NCBI GenBank assembly: GCA_002404095.1
Contig: DHJA01000197.1
Coordinates: 16,107-37,816 of the forward strand
Source of the DNA: Planctomycetaceae bacterium UBA4732
Lineage (GTDB): Bacteria; Planctomycetota; Planctomycetia; Gemmatales; Gemmataceae
DNA length: 21,710 nt
Direction: 5' to 3'
Below, piece by piece: positions 15,228-21,710 of this stretch. The notes under the pieces are model-generated. The model was not told the DNA's origin and did not search any database. It saw nothing but the letters and a program-made list of their open reading frames with translations. Within the stretch, counting starts at the first letter, position 1, and every line of letters begins with the position of its first letter. The position numbers and the translations under genes are program-made.

Positions 15228-16039
15228 GACTTCATCCCCCAAAATTCGTGAGCTCGTGGACCTGTCAGCTCAGCAAATGCTCTGACAGTCCATTCGTGTG
15301 CCAGATCGAACCAGGCGGTAATCTTCTCGATCGAACCCGCGGCTGGAACACCTCTTGCGGTCATATTGAGCGCCAACACCAGTTGCATGTCGCGCCCTCT
15401 AAATATCGGGTTCATCTCAACGTGCAGACGGCCGCGCCCGTCGGGAAGTTTGTACCGCACTTGCCATGCCAGCGTCTCTGGGGCTGGAAGGAAGCCACCC
15501 GGATTGCGGTTGCTTAGTAGTGGAAAAACGCCATCTAGTTCGCCGAGTTCACTCCAGCCCGCCGCCCTCTCGATGTTATTGATGTAGTGGAGTTCGCACT
15601 GGTTGACGTTAACCGGGCCGAGTTCCTGTTCGGCGATGAATTCCTGAAACCTCTCCCACGCTCGCTTGAACTCTTGTGCGAGATGACCGTAACGAGGGTA
15701 ACGCTCGTCTCCCTGAAGCTGTCGCCAGTTCCTAAGGAAGCGGTCGCGCTGCACTTGGATTAGCTGCGTCTTGTCGTTGGTTAGGAACCAGCATCGCGGC
15801 AGCGGCGGGACCGTAACGGCGACAGCTGTGGCGGCGGGGGCTGTCGATGGTTGGATGTCCAGGGGTTCCGTGGCCGGGGACAAAAGCCCCTGGTCCTCTG
15901 CGTGGGGGTATTCCTCCCTTATACGGGACCAGAAGAGACCTAGATGTACTGCGTGGAATTTTGGTAAGGGGTCGAACTGGACCCCCATCGCCATCTCATC
16001 CAAAGGGGGCCGGTCGCATTCTGGAAGGGGGTTCGTCAT
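15224..16039 (-). CDS. TIGR04255-like family protein
   Basis: A 271-residue protein resembling the TIGR04255 family, which is sporadically distributed and uncharacterised. Supporting features are the N-terminal PPLDEMAMGVQFDPL, an LIQVQRDRFLRNW motif, YPRYGHLAQEF followed by a helical F..W..F..F segment, and the CELHYINNI strand; the family has comparable QlxxdrfxxNW and YP.Y elements. There is no signal peptide or membrane helix. The start at 16039 is ATG without a strong ribosome site, and a proline/alanine-rich linker lies near residues 55-75. It is the first gene of a three-gene cassette on the minus strand and overlaps the next gene by ATGA. The assignment is by motif memory, not by search. 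Confidence 0.72.
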   Translation of the reverse strand: MTNPLPECDRPPLDEMAMGVQFDPLPKFHAVHLGLFWSRIREEYPHAEDQGLLSPATEPLDIQPSTAPAATAVAVTVPPLPRCWFLTNDKTQLIQVQRDRFLRNWRQLQGDERYPRYGHLAQEFKRAWERFQEFIAEQELGPVNVNQCELHYINNIERAAGWSELGELDGVFPLLSNRNPGGFLPAPETLAWQVRYKLPDGRGRLHVEMNPIFRGRDMQLVLALNMTARGVPAAGSIEKITAWFDLAHEWTVRAFAELTGPRAHEFWGMKS

Positions 16040-16653
16040 GGCTCACGCAACAAGGAACAACAGGGATTTGTGCCACCGCTCTCTGCTTGCATCTTAGCAT
16101 GAATGGGACCGGCCTACGCCCACTCCTCGTCTGCTCGCCTACCGAAAGCCTGCCTACCGCCGCACAATTAGCACAAGCGACCTAACCGTTATAATGTCAA
16201 CGGCATAGCATCGGTTGGGAAGGCGCAGGCACCCCGCAGCCTTGCCTTTGGATGAGGGTATCTATTGACTGGGGACGGGGCAAGGGGATTCTGGCGTCGC
16301 CACGCGGTGGGCGTGGGGCGGCAGATCGGCAGACTGAGCCAGTCCCTTGACACCGGCCGCGCCCCCGGACACTCGGCTCCCGGCCGCCGAGAGTTTTCAC
16401 AGGTAACCCGCGAGTGCCTTGCGGGGCGGGTCACGGCGACGCCGCCGGGCCCGATAACAAGGGCTTTCCTTCGGAACAGGCTCCACCGCCAGGCCGGCGA
16501 ACCGCGCGGGCCGCAATTTCACTTCTCCCGATCACTCACCCGGCCGGCTCGAGACACCGGGCGTCTTCCAGCCGCGGGCTCTTCACCAGCGGCGTGCGAC
16601 TACACTCCTCCACGCCATACTTGCTCTGTATGCGCGCCGCGGCGCCCTCGCCC
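16040..16653. other. 614-base intergenic region inside the island
   Basis: No gene is supported here. Plus-strand open frames are low-complexity, Arg/Pro-rich and lack ribosome sites. The region should hold the promoter of the leftward TIGR04255 cassette and the end of the ParA transcript. A perfect TATAAT lies on the plus strand at 16190-16195 with a weak TTAGCA 16 bases upstream, but it points away from the cassette. CTCGGC/GCCGAG (16372-16377 with 16386-16391) forms a short hairpin followed by AGTTTT on the plus strand. Confidence 0.55.
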
Positions 16654-17157
16654 TCACCCGTTCGTCCCGAACGCCTGCGCTTTAACGTGCATTTCGAGTT
16701 GGGAGTTCAGCACCTCCCGCACCTTTCCAATAGCCTTTGCTTTTGACCCCGCCTTGCCTGAAATCCCCAACGCCCGCAACAACTCATCGCATTCCGGGCT
16801 TTTCAGCCCCTTGTTGATCTCGCCCATTAGGGAGTCGATGCGGACGTTGGTCACAGCGCCTTGATTAATTTCCGCCAGGAGTTGCCGGACCCGCCCCACC
16901 GCGTCCGCGACCGTTAGAGGGGCAGGCTTCTCCTTCGACGGCTTCGGCTGTTTGGTCCGCCTTGCCGGCCCGGCGACCCCGGTTCGCTGGTACTCCTCGC
17001 ACTGCGCCAGGAAAATACCGAACTGCTCAACCGTCTGATCGGAAAACGGCCGCATTGCCGAGTTGAAGGCGACCAAACCGTCGGCGGTCTTCTTCGACAG
17101 GTCGGCGAGACCCGCCGCGATCCCGTCTAGCAACCTTGCCATTTCTCCTACTTTCAC
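16654..17157 (-). CDS. Unknown partner protein encoded with the ParA-type ATPase
   Basis: A 167-residue soluble protein with no recognised domain. The GTG at 17157 overlaps the ATPase stop (GTGA), so coupled translation is likely; an in-frame ATG at 17142 with AGGAG only two bases upstream is an alternative. The N-terminal 60 residues look helical. A basic Lys/Pro-rich linker (about 65-80, RRTKQPKPSKEKPAP) is followed by a helical domain with a Gly/Lys-rich segment (about 132-142, ISGKAGSKAKA). The position directly after a ParA gene is where a ParB or cargo-adaptor gene usually sits, but no ParB, ribbon-helix-helix or HTH signature is evident. The basic linker could bind DNA or an acidic partner. 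Confidence 0.62.
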   Translation of the reverse strand: MKVGEMARLLDGIAAGLADLSKKTADGLVAFNSAMRPFSDQTVEQFGIFLAQCEEYQRTGVAGPARRTKQPKPSKEKPAPLTVADAVGRVRQLLAEINQGAVTNVRIDSLMGEINKGLKSPECDELLRALGISGKAGSKAKAIGKVREVLNSQLEMHVKAQAFGTNG

Positions 17158-18434
17158 TGCAGCACCCCTTTCTCGATTTCGGCCGTGACGCCGGCGAACA
17201 GATTCAACCCGTCGTCATCCGCCGCCGCGATCCGCCCCCGGTTCGCCGCCTCCTCGATCATGGATCGCTGGTTTTTGATAACGGCGTGGAAGACCTCTCC
17301 GTGGAAGCCGGAGCGCTTCAGCGTCTCCGGCAGGTAGGTTAAGATCGTTTGCTGCGCGTTCACCGGCTTACCCGCGTACATGTCCACCCTGTTGGCGACG
17401 ACCCCCAACAGACGCGCCCGCGACACGTGCGGCAGCCGGGTCAGCCAGTTCAGCGTCCGGGGCAACGCCTCCACGGACCCCTGTTCCAGCAGCACGGGTA
17501 CCAGCAGGAAGTCCGAGCAACCCAGCGCGTTGACGCACGCCGTCGTCAGCCTGGGCGGGCAGTCGAACAGCACGAAGTCGTAACGAGTCAGGACTTCCGG
17601 GGCGTGAAACAGCCGGCGGAACAGGAACCGGGCGTCAGGCGTCTTAGTAACCAGCCAGCGCGCCTGGGCGCGCAACTCCGCCTCCGCGAGGCTTTCATCC
17701 GCCGCGATGAAGTCGCACGTCTTGCCCATTAGGTTCGGGTGGCTTACCCGCTGCACGATCTGGCTTATTAACAGCGCGTCGTCGCCGCCGTCGAGCAGGC
17801 GGGCGGCGGTCTTCTTCGTTTTTATCAGGTCCAGCAATTGGTCATCGGACGCCTTGCAGAGTCGGGTTAGCGAACTCTGGAAGTCAAGATCGACCAGCAA
17901 CACCCGGCGCCCGCCCCGCGAGAGGGACACGCCGACGTTCGCGGTTAGGGTAGTCTTCCCCACGCCTCCCTTCAAGTTGACGATCGAGATAAAACGCGTC
18001 TGGCGTTCGTTCGCGGCGACGAAAGGCGGAGGAGCGGTAAGCGAGTCCTGCTCCCAGAGCTTGCCGTCGAACGACTCAAGGTCGGAAAGCCGCCGCTGGA
18101 GCGGTTCCAGCGCCGCCGCCATCTTCTCCCGGTCGCCTTCCGCCGCCTCGCGGCACCGCTCCGCCTCCATCATCTGCACACGCAAACTCAGGACCACTTC
18201 GGTGTGCAGCGTCTTTAGCTCCGCTACTTTCTGGTGAAATTTAGCTCGTTCCTTCTCTAACTCCGCCTCCATCTGGTGCTTTTCCGCCCGTATCTGTGCT
18301 TTGGTCATCTTCCGGATCGAGCGGACCCAGCCCCAGGCCATGAACGCAACCATGAACGCGCCGATGAAGATTTTCGCCAAGTCCGACCAACCGAACTTCA
18401 GGTATTCTGGGATCTTCTCCAAATAATCGAGCAT
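17154..18434 (-). CDS. Membrane-anchored coiled-coil ParA/MinD-type ATPase
   Basis: A 426-residue protein with three parts. Residues 18-38 are a membrane helix. Residues about 44-122 are a charged heptad-like coiled coil (KAQIRAEKHQMEAELEKERA and on). Residues 146-426 are a ParA-type P-loop ATPase. The deviant Walker A motif KGGVGKTT (155-162) has the signature Lys155, Walker A' is VDLDFQ (181-186) and Walker B is VLFDCPP (288-294). The C-terminal VIKNQRSMIEEAANRG is also ParA-like. Ordinary ParA proteins are about 200-320 residues and soluble; permanent anchoring by an N-terminal helix and coiled coil is unusual and implies a membrane or cell-pole task rather than nucleoid patterning. ATG at 18434 with GAGG upstream. 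It lies next to the tRNA end of the island and overlaps its partner gene. Confidence 0.85.
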   Translation of the reverse strand: MLDYLEKIPEYLKFGWSDLAKIFIGAFMVAFMAWGWVRSIRKMTKAQIRAEKHQMEAELEKERAKFHQKVAELKTLHTEVVLSLRVQMMEAERCREAAEGDREKMAAALEPLQRRLSDLESFDGKLWEQDSLTAPPPFVAANERQTRFISIVNLKGGVGKTTLTANVGVSLSRGGRRVLLVDLDFQSSLTRLCKASDDQLLDLIKTKKTAARLLDGGDDALLISQIVQRVSHPNLMGKTCDFIAADESLAEAELRAQARWLVTKTPDARFLFRRLFHAPEVLTRYDFVLFDCPPRLTTACVNALGCSDFLLVPVLLEQGSVEALPRTLNWLTRLPHVSRARLLGVVANRVDMYAGKPVNAQQTILTYLPETLKRSGFHGEVFHAVIKNQRSMIEEAANRGRIAAADDDGLNLFAGVTAEIEKGVLQ

Positions 18435-18553
18435 GCGGTTACCTCACCGTGTTGCGGGGCACAATTTCCTACCGCCCACGGCCACGCCTCCGGTCAAATC
18501 TGATTGGCTACATTTAGGCTACAACTCTTGCCCCCGTGTCGCCGGAAGTCTAC

Positions 18554-18625
18554 TAGCCCCAGTAGGAATCGAACCTACATACTCGGTTTAGAAGACCGAT
18601 GCTCTGTCCATTGAGCTATGGGGCC
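18554..18625 (-). tRNA. tRNA-Arg (anticodon UCU)
   Basis: The reverse strand folds as a standard cloverleaf of 72 bases. The acceptor arms are GGCCCCA (18625-18619) and TGGGGCT (18561-18555), with a G-U first pair. The D stem is GCTC/GAGC. The anticodon stem is TCGGT/ACCGA around CTTCTAA, giving anticodon TCT. The T arm is GTAGG-TTCGATT-CCTAC. The discriminator is A and CCA is not encoded. It reads AGA/AGG codons. Its 3' end faces the putative island, the usual geometry when an element has inserted into the 3' part of a tRNA gene. Confidence 0.95.
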
Positions 18626-18691
18626 GTAAGTCCAGTAGCCTGAGGAGAAGCGCCCCAGTCATTATCGGTGATTATACCGCAATATGTACGG

Positions 18692-19363
18692 TGGACCCCA
18701 TTATCTAGACCAAAAAAGCGAGTCCGTTCAGTATAGTATCGGGTATGTAGTCAGTTCCGTATTCCCACGCCCGCCCGTTCCGTCTGGCCCACGCATTCTC
18801 CTACGCACCGCAGATCCTTCGCCGGGGCTGAGGGCTTGCGGTGCGAACAAGATTGCCCTCTACCCATCGCCTATTTACCCCCTCCGCCCTCCCCGGTACA
18901 CCTCCAGGGGCGCGCGGTATTCGAGCGACTTGTGCGGCCGCTCCTCGTTGTAGAACGTAAAGTGCCGACCCAGACCCTACTCCAAATCCGACATACTTTC
19001 GTAGCCCCGCAGGTAAACCTCTTCGTACTTCACCGCCCGCCACAGACGCTCCACGAAGATGTTGTCCAGCCAACGGCCCTGTCCCTTCATGCTCACCGCT
19101 GACCCCGACAATTCCAGCCGCGTCGTCCACGCCTGAGCCGTGAACTATACGCCCCGGTCCGTGTTGAACACTTCGGGCCGGCCCCGATCCAACGCCTCCT
19201 CCAGCATCTCCAGGCAGAAGGCTCCGTCCAGCGTGTTCGACAGCCGCCAGACCCCGACCTGGGCCTTGAACCCTGCCGTGTGCTGCTTCCGCTTGCCGGT
19301 CATCGTTACCCCTTTCCCGAACCACGCGAATAGCTTAACCGGTGGTACAGTTTTCGGGGTCCA
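18692..19363 (-). mobile_element. IS3-family insertion sequence remnant
   Basis: A 672-base remnant bounded by TGGACCCC at 18692-18699 and its complement at 19356-19363. The two ends match at 15 of 21 positions, as expected for imperfect IS3-type inverted repeats. The transposase inside is internally deleted. No target duplication is seen: the flanking triplets are CGG and CTA. The right end touches the stop codon of the fadJ-like gene. The left end is 67 bases from the tRNA-Arg gene. Confidence 0.85.
18875..19303 (-). pseudogene. Deleted IS3-family transposase (orfA start joined to orfB end)
   Basis: Reading from ATG at 19303, the frame begins MTGKRKQHTAGFKAQV, a typical IS3 OrfA N terminus, and then jumps after about 17 residues to WRLSNTLDGAFCLEMLEEAL, the central part of OrfB. 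It continues with FNTDRGV, a stop where the family has the Gln of GSQF, then RWLDNIFVERLWRAVKYEEV, a second stop within DLE-stop-GLGRHF, and ends with FYNEERPHKSLEYR and a stop at 18875. The DDE core is thus lost or interrupted: most of orfA and the first half of orfB are deleted and two nonsense codons are present. It cannot transpose by itself. Confidence 0.88.
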
Positions 19364-21538
19364 CTATACTTCGAGCAAGTCGCCGCCGCGCTGCGCATCC
19401 GGATAGAATCCCTTGCCCTCCGTCGCCAGCCTTCGCATCTGCTCCGTCGGCTGAAAACGCGATCCTAAATGTTCGTATCTCTTAAGTTTCGCCAGCACAT
19501 TAGGCAGGCCGACCGTATCCGCCCAGCGCAGGATGCCGCCGCGGAACGGCGGGAAACCGATCCCCAGGATAAGGCCCATGTCCACGTCGCCCGGCTCGCG
19601 CACGATCCCCTCGCTCAACACCCGGCTGGCCTCCGTCAGCATCGGCAGAAATAGCCGATCCGTCATCTCTTCCATGCCGATCTCGCGCGGGTCTTTGTGA
19701 TGCTTTTTTAGCATCGCCGCCAGGGCCGGGTCGTCGGCGCCGCGGCCGGGCTTGGCGTAGGTGTAGAAGCCGGCGCCCGTCTTCTGACCCAGTCGGCCGG
19801 CCGCCACCAAGTCTTCGAGGATGTGCGTATTCGCGGCTCGGTCCGCGAAGGCTGTGTTGATGACGCGACCCGCGTAAAGGGACGTATCCAATCCCACAAG
19901 GTCGTTGAGCGCGACCGGCCCCATTGGCATTCCGAACGCCGTTGCGGCCTTGTCCAAGCCGCGCGGCGACGCCCCCTCCTCCAGCATCACCAGTGACTCG
20001 TTCAGATACGGGAACAGAATGCGATTCACTAGAAATCCCGGACAATCGCGCACCACAATCGGCGTCTTGCCGATGTGCTTGGCCAAGGCGACCAGCGTGC
20101 TCACGGTGGCGTCGGCGGTCTTCTCGCCGCGGATCACTTCGACCAACTGCATCCGATCAACCGGGTTGAAGAAGTGCATCCCGGCGAAGCGCTCCGGCGC
20201 CTTGACGGACTTCGCCATTCGCGTAATGGAGATCGTTGATGTATTGGATGTCAGGATCGCGCCAGGCGGCAACAACTTTTCGACCTCGCCGTACAACTTC
20301 ACCTTGGCCGCCTCGTTTTCGACGATGGCCTCGATCACCACGTCGCGGTCGGACAAGGCGTTCACAGTCAGCGACGAACTCAGCCGGGCGAGCGCCGCCG
20401 TCGCCTCCGGTATCGTCATACGGCCGATCTCGACGCGACCTTGCAGGCTCTTGGCGACGGCCGCGACTCCCTTCTCCAGGCCGGCCGGCACTGCGTCGAT
20501 GAGCAGGGCCGGCACGCCTCGGCGGACGTTGGCGCCGGCGATGCCCGCTCCCATGATGCCGGCGCCGATCACGCCGACCTGGCCCACGTCGCGCGACTTG
20601 ACCGAGGCGTCGGCCACGCCGGGGTCTTTCTGCAACCGTTGCGTCATGAAGAAGACCGCGATCAGATTGCGCGAGATCGTGCTGCCCACCAGCGGCAAGA
20701 ACGCTTCCGTTTCCGCTTTAAGGCCATCTTCGAGCGGCAAATTGCAGCCCTTGGCGATGGCGTTGAGCGCGGCCAGCGGCGCGGGATAATGGCCGCCGGT
20801 CTTCGCCGACACTTGAGCGTGCAGCACGGCGAACGTGAACGTCATCTGTTCTTCGGTCAAGCCGACAGGCAGCTTCTTTCGCCGGCGGATTTCGCGGTAA
20901 TCGCCGGACTGGTTCGCCCACTGCAAAAGTCGGCGTGATTCCTCTAATAGTTGGTCGCTCGGCACAACGTCGAAAACTATGCCAAGCTGGCGCGCACGCG
21001 GCACCTTAACGGTCTCGCCAGCGCAGATCATCTCCGCGGCCAACGATGGGCCGATGAGCCGCGTCAGCCGTTGCGTCCCGCCCCAACCAGGGATAAGGCC
21101 AATCTTCGTTTCAGGTAAGCCGATTTCCGTCTTGGGATGAGAACCGGCAATGCGATAGTCGAAGCCGAGCGACAACTCCGTACCGCCGCCCATGCAGGCG
21201 CCGTCGATGGCGGCGACGGTCGGGAACGGCAGAGCCTCAAAAGCGGCGACGAGGTCCAGACCACCGCGGACCATCCCGCGAGCCGTCTCGGAGTCGGGCC
21301 GCGCGCCGGCTAGTTCCTTGAGGTCGGCGCCGGCGATGAACATGCCGGGCTTGCCGCTGCACAGGATCAGGCCGGTCAGGTCCGTGCGCGTGGCAAGCTC
21401 TTTAACGCGCGATTGCAGCTCACGGAGAACGGCCTGGCCGAGCGTGTTGGCGCGGCTGCCGGGCTGATCGAGAGTAAGCAGAGCGATATTGCCGTCTATG
21501 ATTTCCAGACGGGCAGCGGACGGAGTGAACGGCGCCAT
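19364..21538 (-). CDS. fadJ: FadJ/FadB-type multifunctional beta-oxidation protein
   Basis: A bifunctional enoyl-CoA hydratase and 3-hydroxyacyl-CoA dehydrogenase, 724 residues, for fatty acid beta-oxidation in the cytoplasm. The ATG at 21538 is chosen over the GTG at 21553 because AAAGGGA precedes it. The N-terminal crotonase domain has an oxyanion-hole segment FIAGADLKEL (67-76), GACMGGGTELSLG (113-125) with Glu121, and GLPETKIGLIPGWGG (140-154) with Glu143; these match the two catalytic glutamates of FadB. The dehydrogenase domain has the NAD motif GAGIMG (325-330), SNTSTISI (431-438) and MHFFNPV (454-460) with catalytic His455. GFLVNRILFPYLNE and a second C-terminal dehydrogenase repeat follow. 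The partner thiolase is not in the window. The TAG stop directly abuts the IS3 remnant, which may have trimmed the native C terminus slightly. Confidence 0.93.
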   Translation of the reverse strand: MAPFTPSAARLEIIDGNIALLTLDQPGSRANTLGQAVLRELQSRVKELATRTDLTGLILCSGKPGMFIAGADLKELAGARPDSETARGMVRGGLDLVAAFEALPFPTVAAIDGACMGGGTELSLGFDYRIAGSHPKTEIGLPETKIGLIPGWGGTQRLTRLIGPSLAAEMICAGETVKVPRARQLGIVFDVVPSDQLLEESRRLLQWANQSGDYREIRRRKKLPVGLTEEQMTFTFAVLHAQVSAKTGGHYPAPLAALNAIAKGCNLPLEDGLKAETEAFLPLVGSTISRNLIAVFFMTQRLQKDPGVADASVKSRDVGQVGVIGAGIMGAGIAGANVRRGVPALLIDAVPAGLEKGVAAVAKSLQGRVEIGRMTIPEATAALARLSSSLTVNALSDRDVVIEAIVENEAAKVKLYGEVEKLLPPGAILTSNTSTISITRMAKSVKAPERFAGMHFFNPVDRMQLVEVIRGEKTADATVSTLVALAKHIGKTPIVVRDCPGFLVNRILFPYLNESLVMLEEGASPRGLDKAATAFGMPMGPVALNDLVGLDTSLYAGRVINTAFADRAANTHILEDLVAAGRLGQKTGAGFYTYAKPGRGADDPALAAMLKKHHKDPREIGMEEMTDRLFLPMLTEASRVLSEGIVREPGDVDMGLILGIGFPPFRGGILRWADTVGLPNVLAKLKRYEHLGSRFQPTEQMRRLATEGKGFYPDAQRGGDLLEV

Positions 21539-21660
21539 GACGATCCCTTTCACGGTTGGCGTACCAATGGGGCGGGCGGTAACTATTGTAAGGCGCGTCT
21601 GAGGAATGAATGGGCAGCGTCACAATTTGCTCCGTAAGGGGGCGCCGGAGTCCGCAAGCC

Positions 21661-21710
21661 CGCAGCGCCAAGCAAGGGCGCGCGGCCGCTCGCCCTTGCT
21701 TGGCGCTGCG
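21661..21710. repeat. 20-bp perfect inverted repeat at the window edge
   Basis: Bases 21661-21680 are the exact reverse complement of 21691-21710, with a 10-base spacer CGCGGCCGCT. The window ends here, so the outer extent and the next gene are unknown. By analogy with the other dyads it probably lies downstream of a gene beyond the edge. It is about 120 bases upstream of the fadJ start. Confidence 0.8.

Noticed and set aside
16168..16195. TTAGCA-16-TATAAT promoter on the plus strand
   Set aside because: The -10 is perfect, but no supported gene lies downstream on that strand and the -35 is weak. It is mentioned under the spacer rather than called.
16265..16864. A 199-codon plus-strand frame in the island spacer
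   Set aside because: It has low-complexity Arg/Pro/Ser composition, no ribosome site, and overlaps the 3' end of the minus-strand ParA partner gene.
18801..19325. A 174-codon minus-strand frame in the IS remnant
   Set aside because: It is out of frame with the recognisable transposase sequence, which lies in the frame starting at 19303 and is interrupted by stops.
1..21710. CRISPR arrays or tandem repeats
   Set aside because: No regularly spaced direct repeats were seen on reading the window; the repeats present are single inverted repeats.

Overview
The window is high-GC DNA that most resembles a planctomycete (Planctomycetota, Gemmata/Pirellula-like). This assignment is an inference from gene content: a twin-arginine Gfo/Idh/MocA oxidoreductase, an MJ0042-type zinc-ribbon membrane protein, a KamA-type aminomutase next to tandem ATP-grasp ligases, a bacterial topoisomerase IB, and long perfect inverted repeats at gene ends. 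No rRNA or other taxonomic marker is present.

Left part (1-9773): a secreted oxidoreductase (136-1533, +) converges on a secreted SGNH hydrolase (1616-2923, -) across a 29-bp perfect hairpin. A zinc-ribbon membrane protein (3104-4192, +) and glutamate dehydrogenase (4312-5625, +, with its own terminator) follow. After a 500-bp spacer holding a 27-bp inverted repeat come a lysine 2,3-aminomutase-like radical SAM enzyme (6129-7577, +) and two D-Ala-D-Ala-ligase-like ATP-grasp enzymes (7663-8703 and 8700-9773, +) that overlap by ATGA. These three look like one small pathway, perhaps making a beta-lysine-containing product.

Middle (9774-14187): cytochrome bd oxidase genes cydA and cydB lie on the minus strand (12545 to 9973), with an FNR-like dyad upstream. 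Upstream of them is a topoisomerase IB (12667-13749, -), set head-to-head with a small zinc-ribbon membrane protein (13774-14187, +).

Right part (14188-18625) looks like a tRNA-associated genomic island. An intact tRNA-Arg(UCU) gene (18554-18625, -) marks one end. A decayed copy of its 3' half (14222-14262, 38 of 41 bases identical, same orientation) marks the other. Between them, all on the minus strand, are a membrane-anchored coiled-coil ParA-type ATPase with an overlapping unknown partner, and a three-gene cassette of uncharacterised proteins (TIGR04255-like, 'GWDSYGA' and 'LLRRIPPW' types). No integrase is visible. This island is the best candidate for an undescribed system.

Far right: a deleted, stop-ridden IS3-family remnant (18692-19363) abuts the stop codon of a FadJ/FadB-type multifunctional beta-oxidation protein (19364-21538, -). 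The window ends in a 20-bp perfect inverted repeat.
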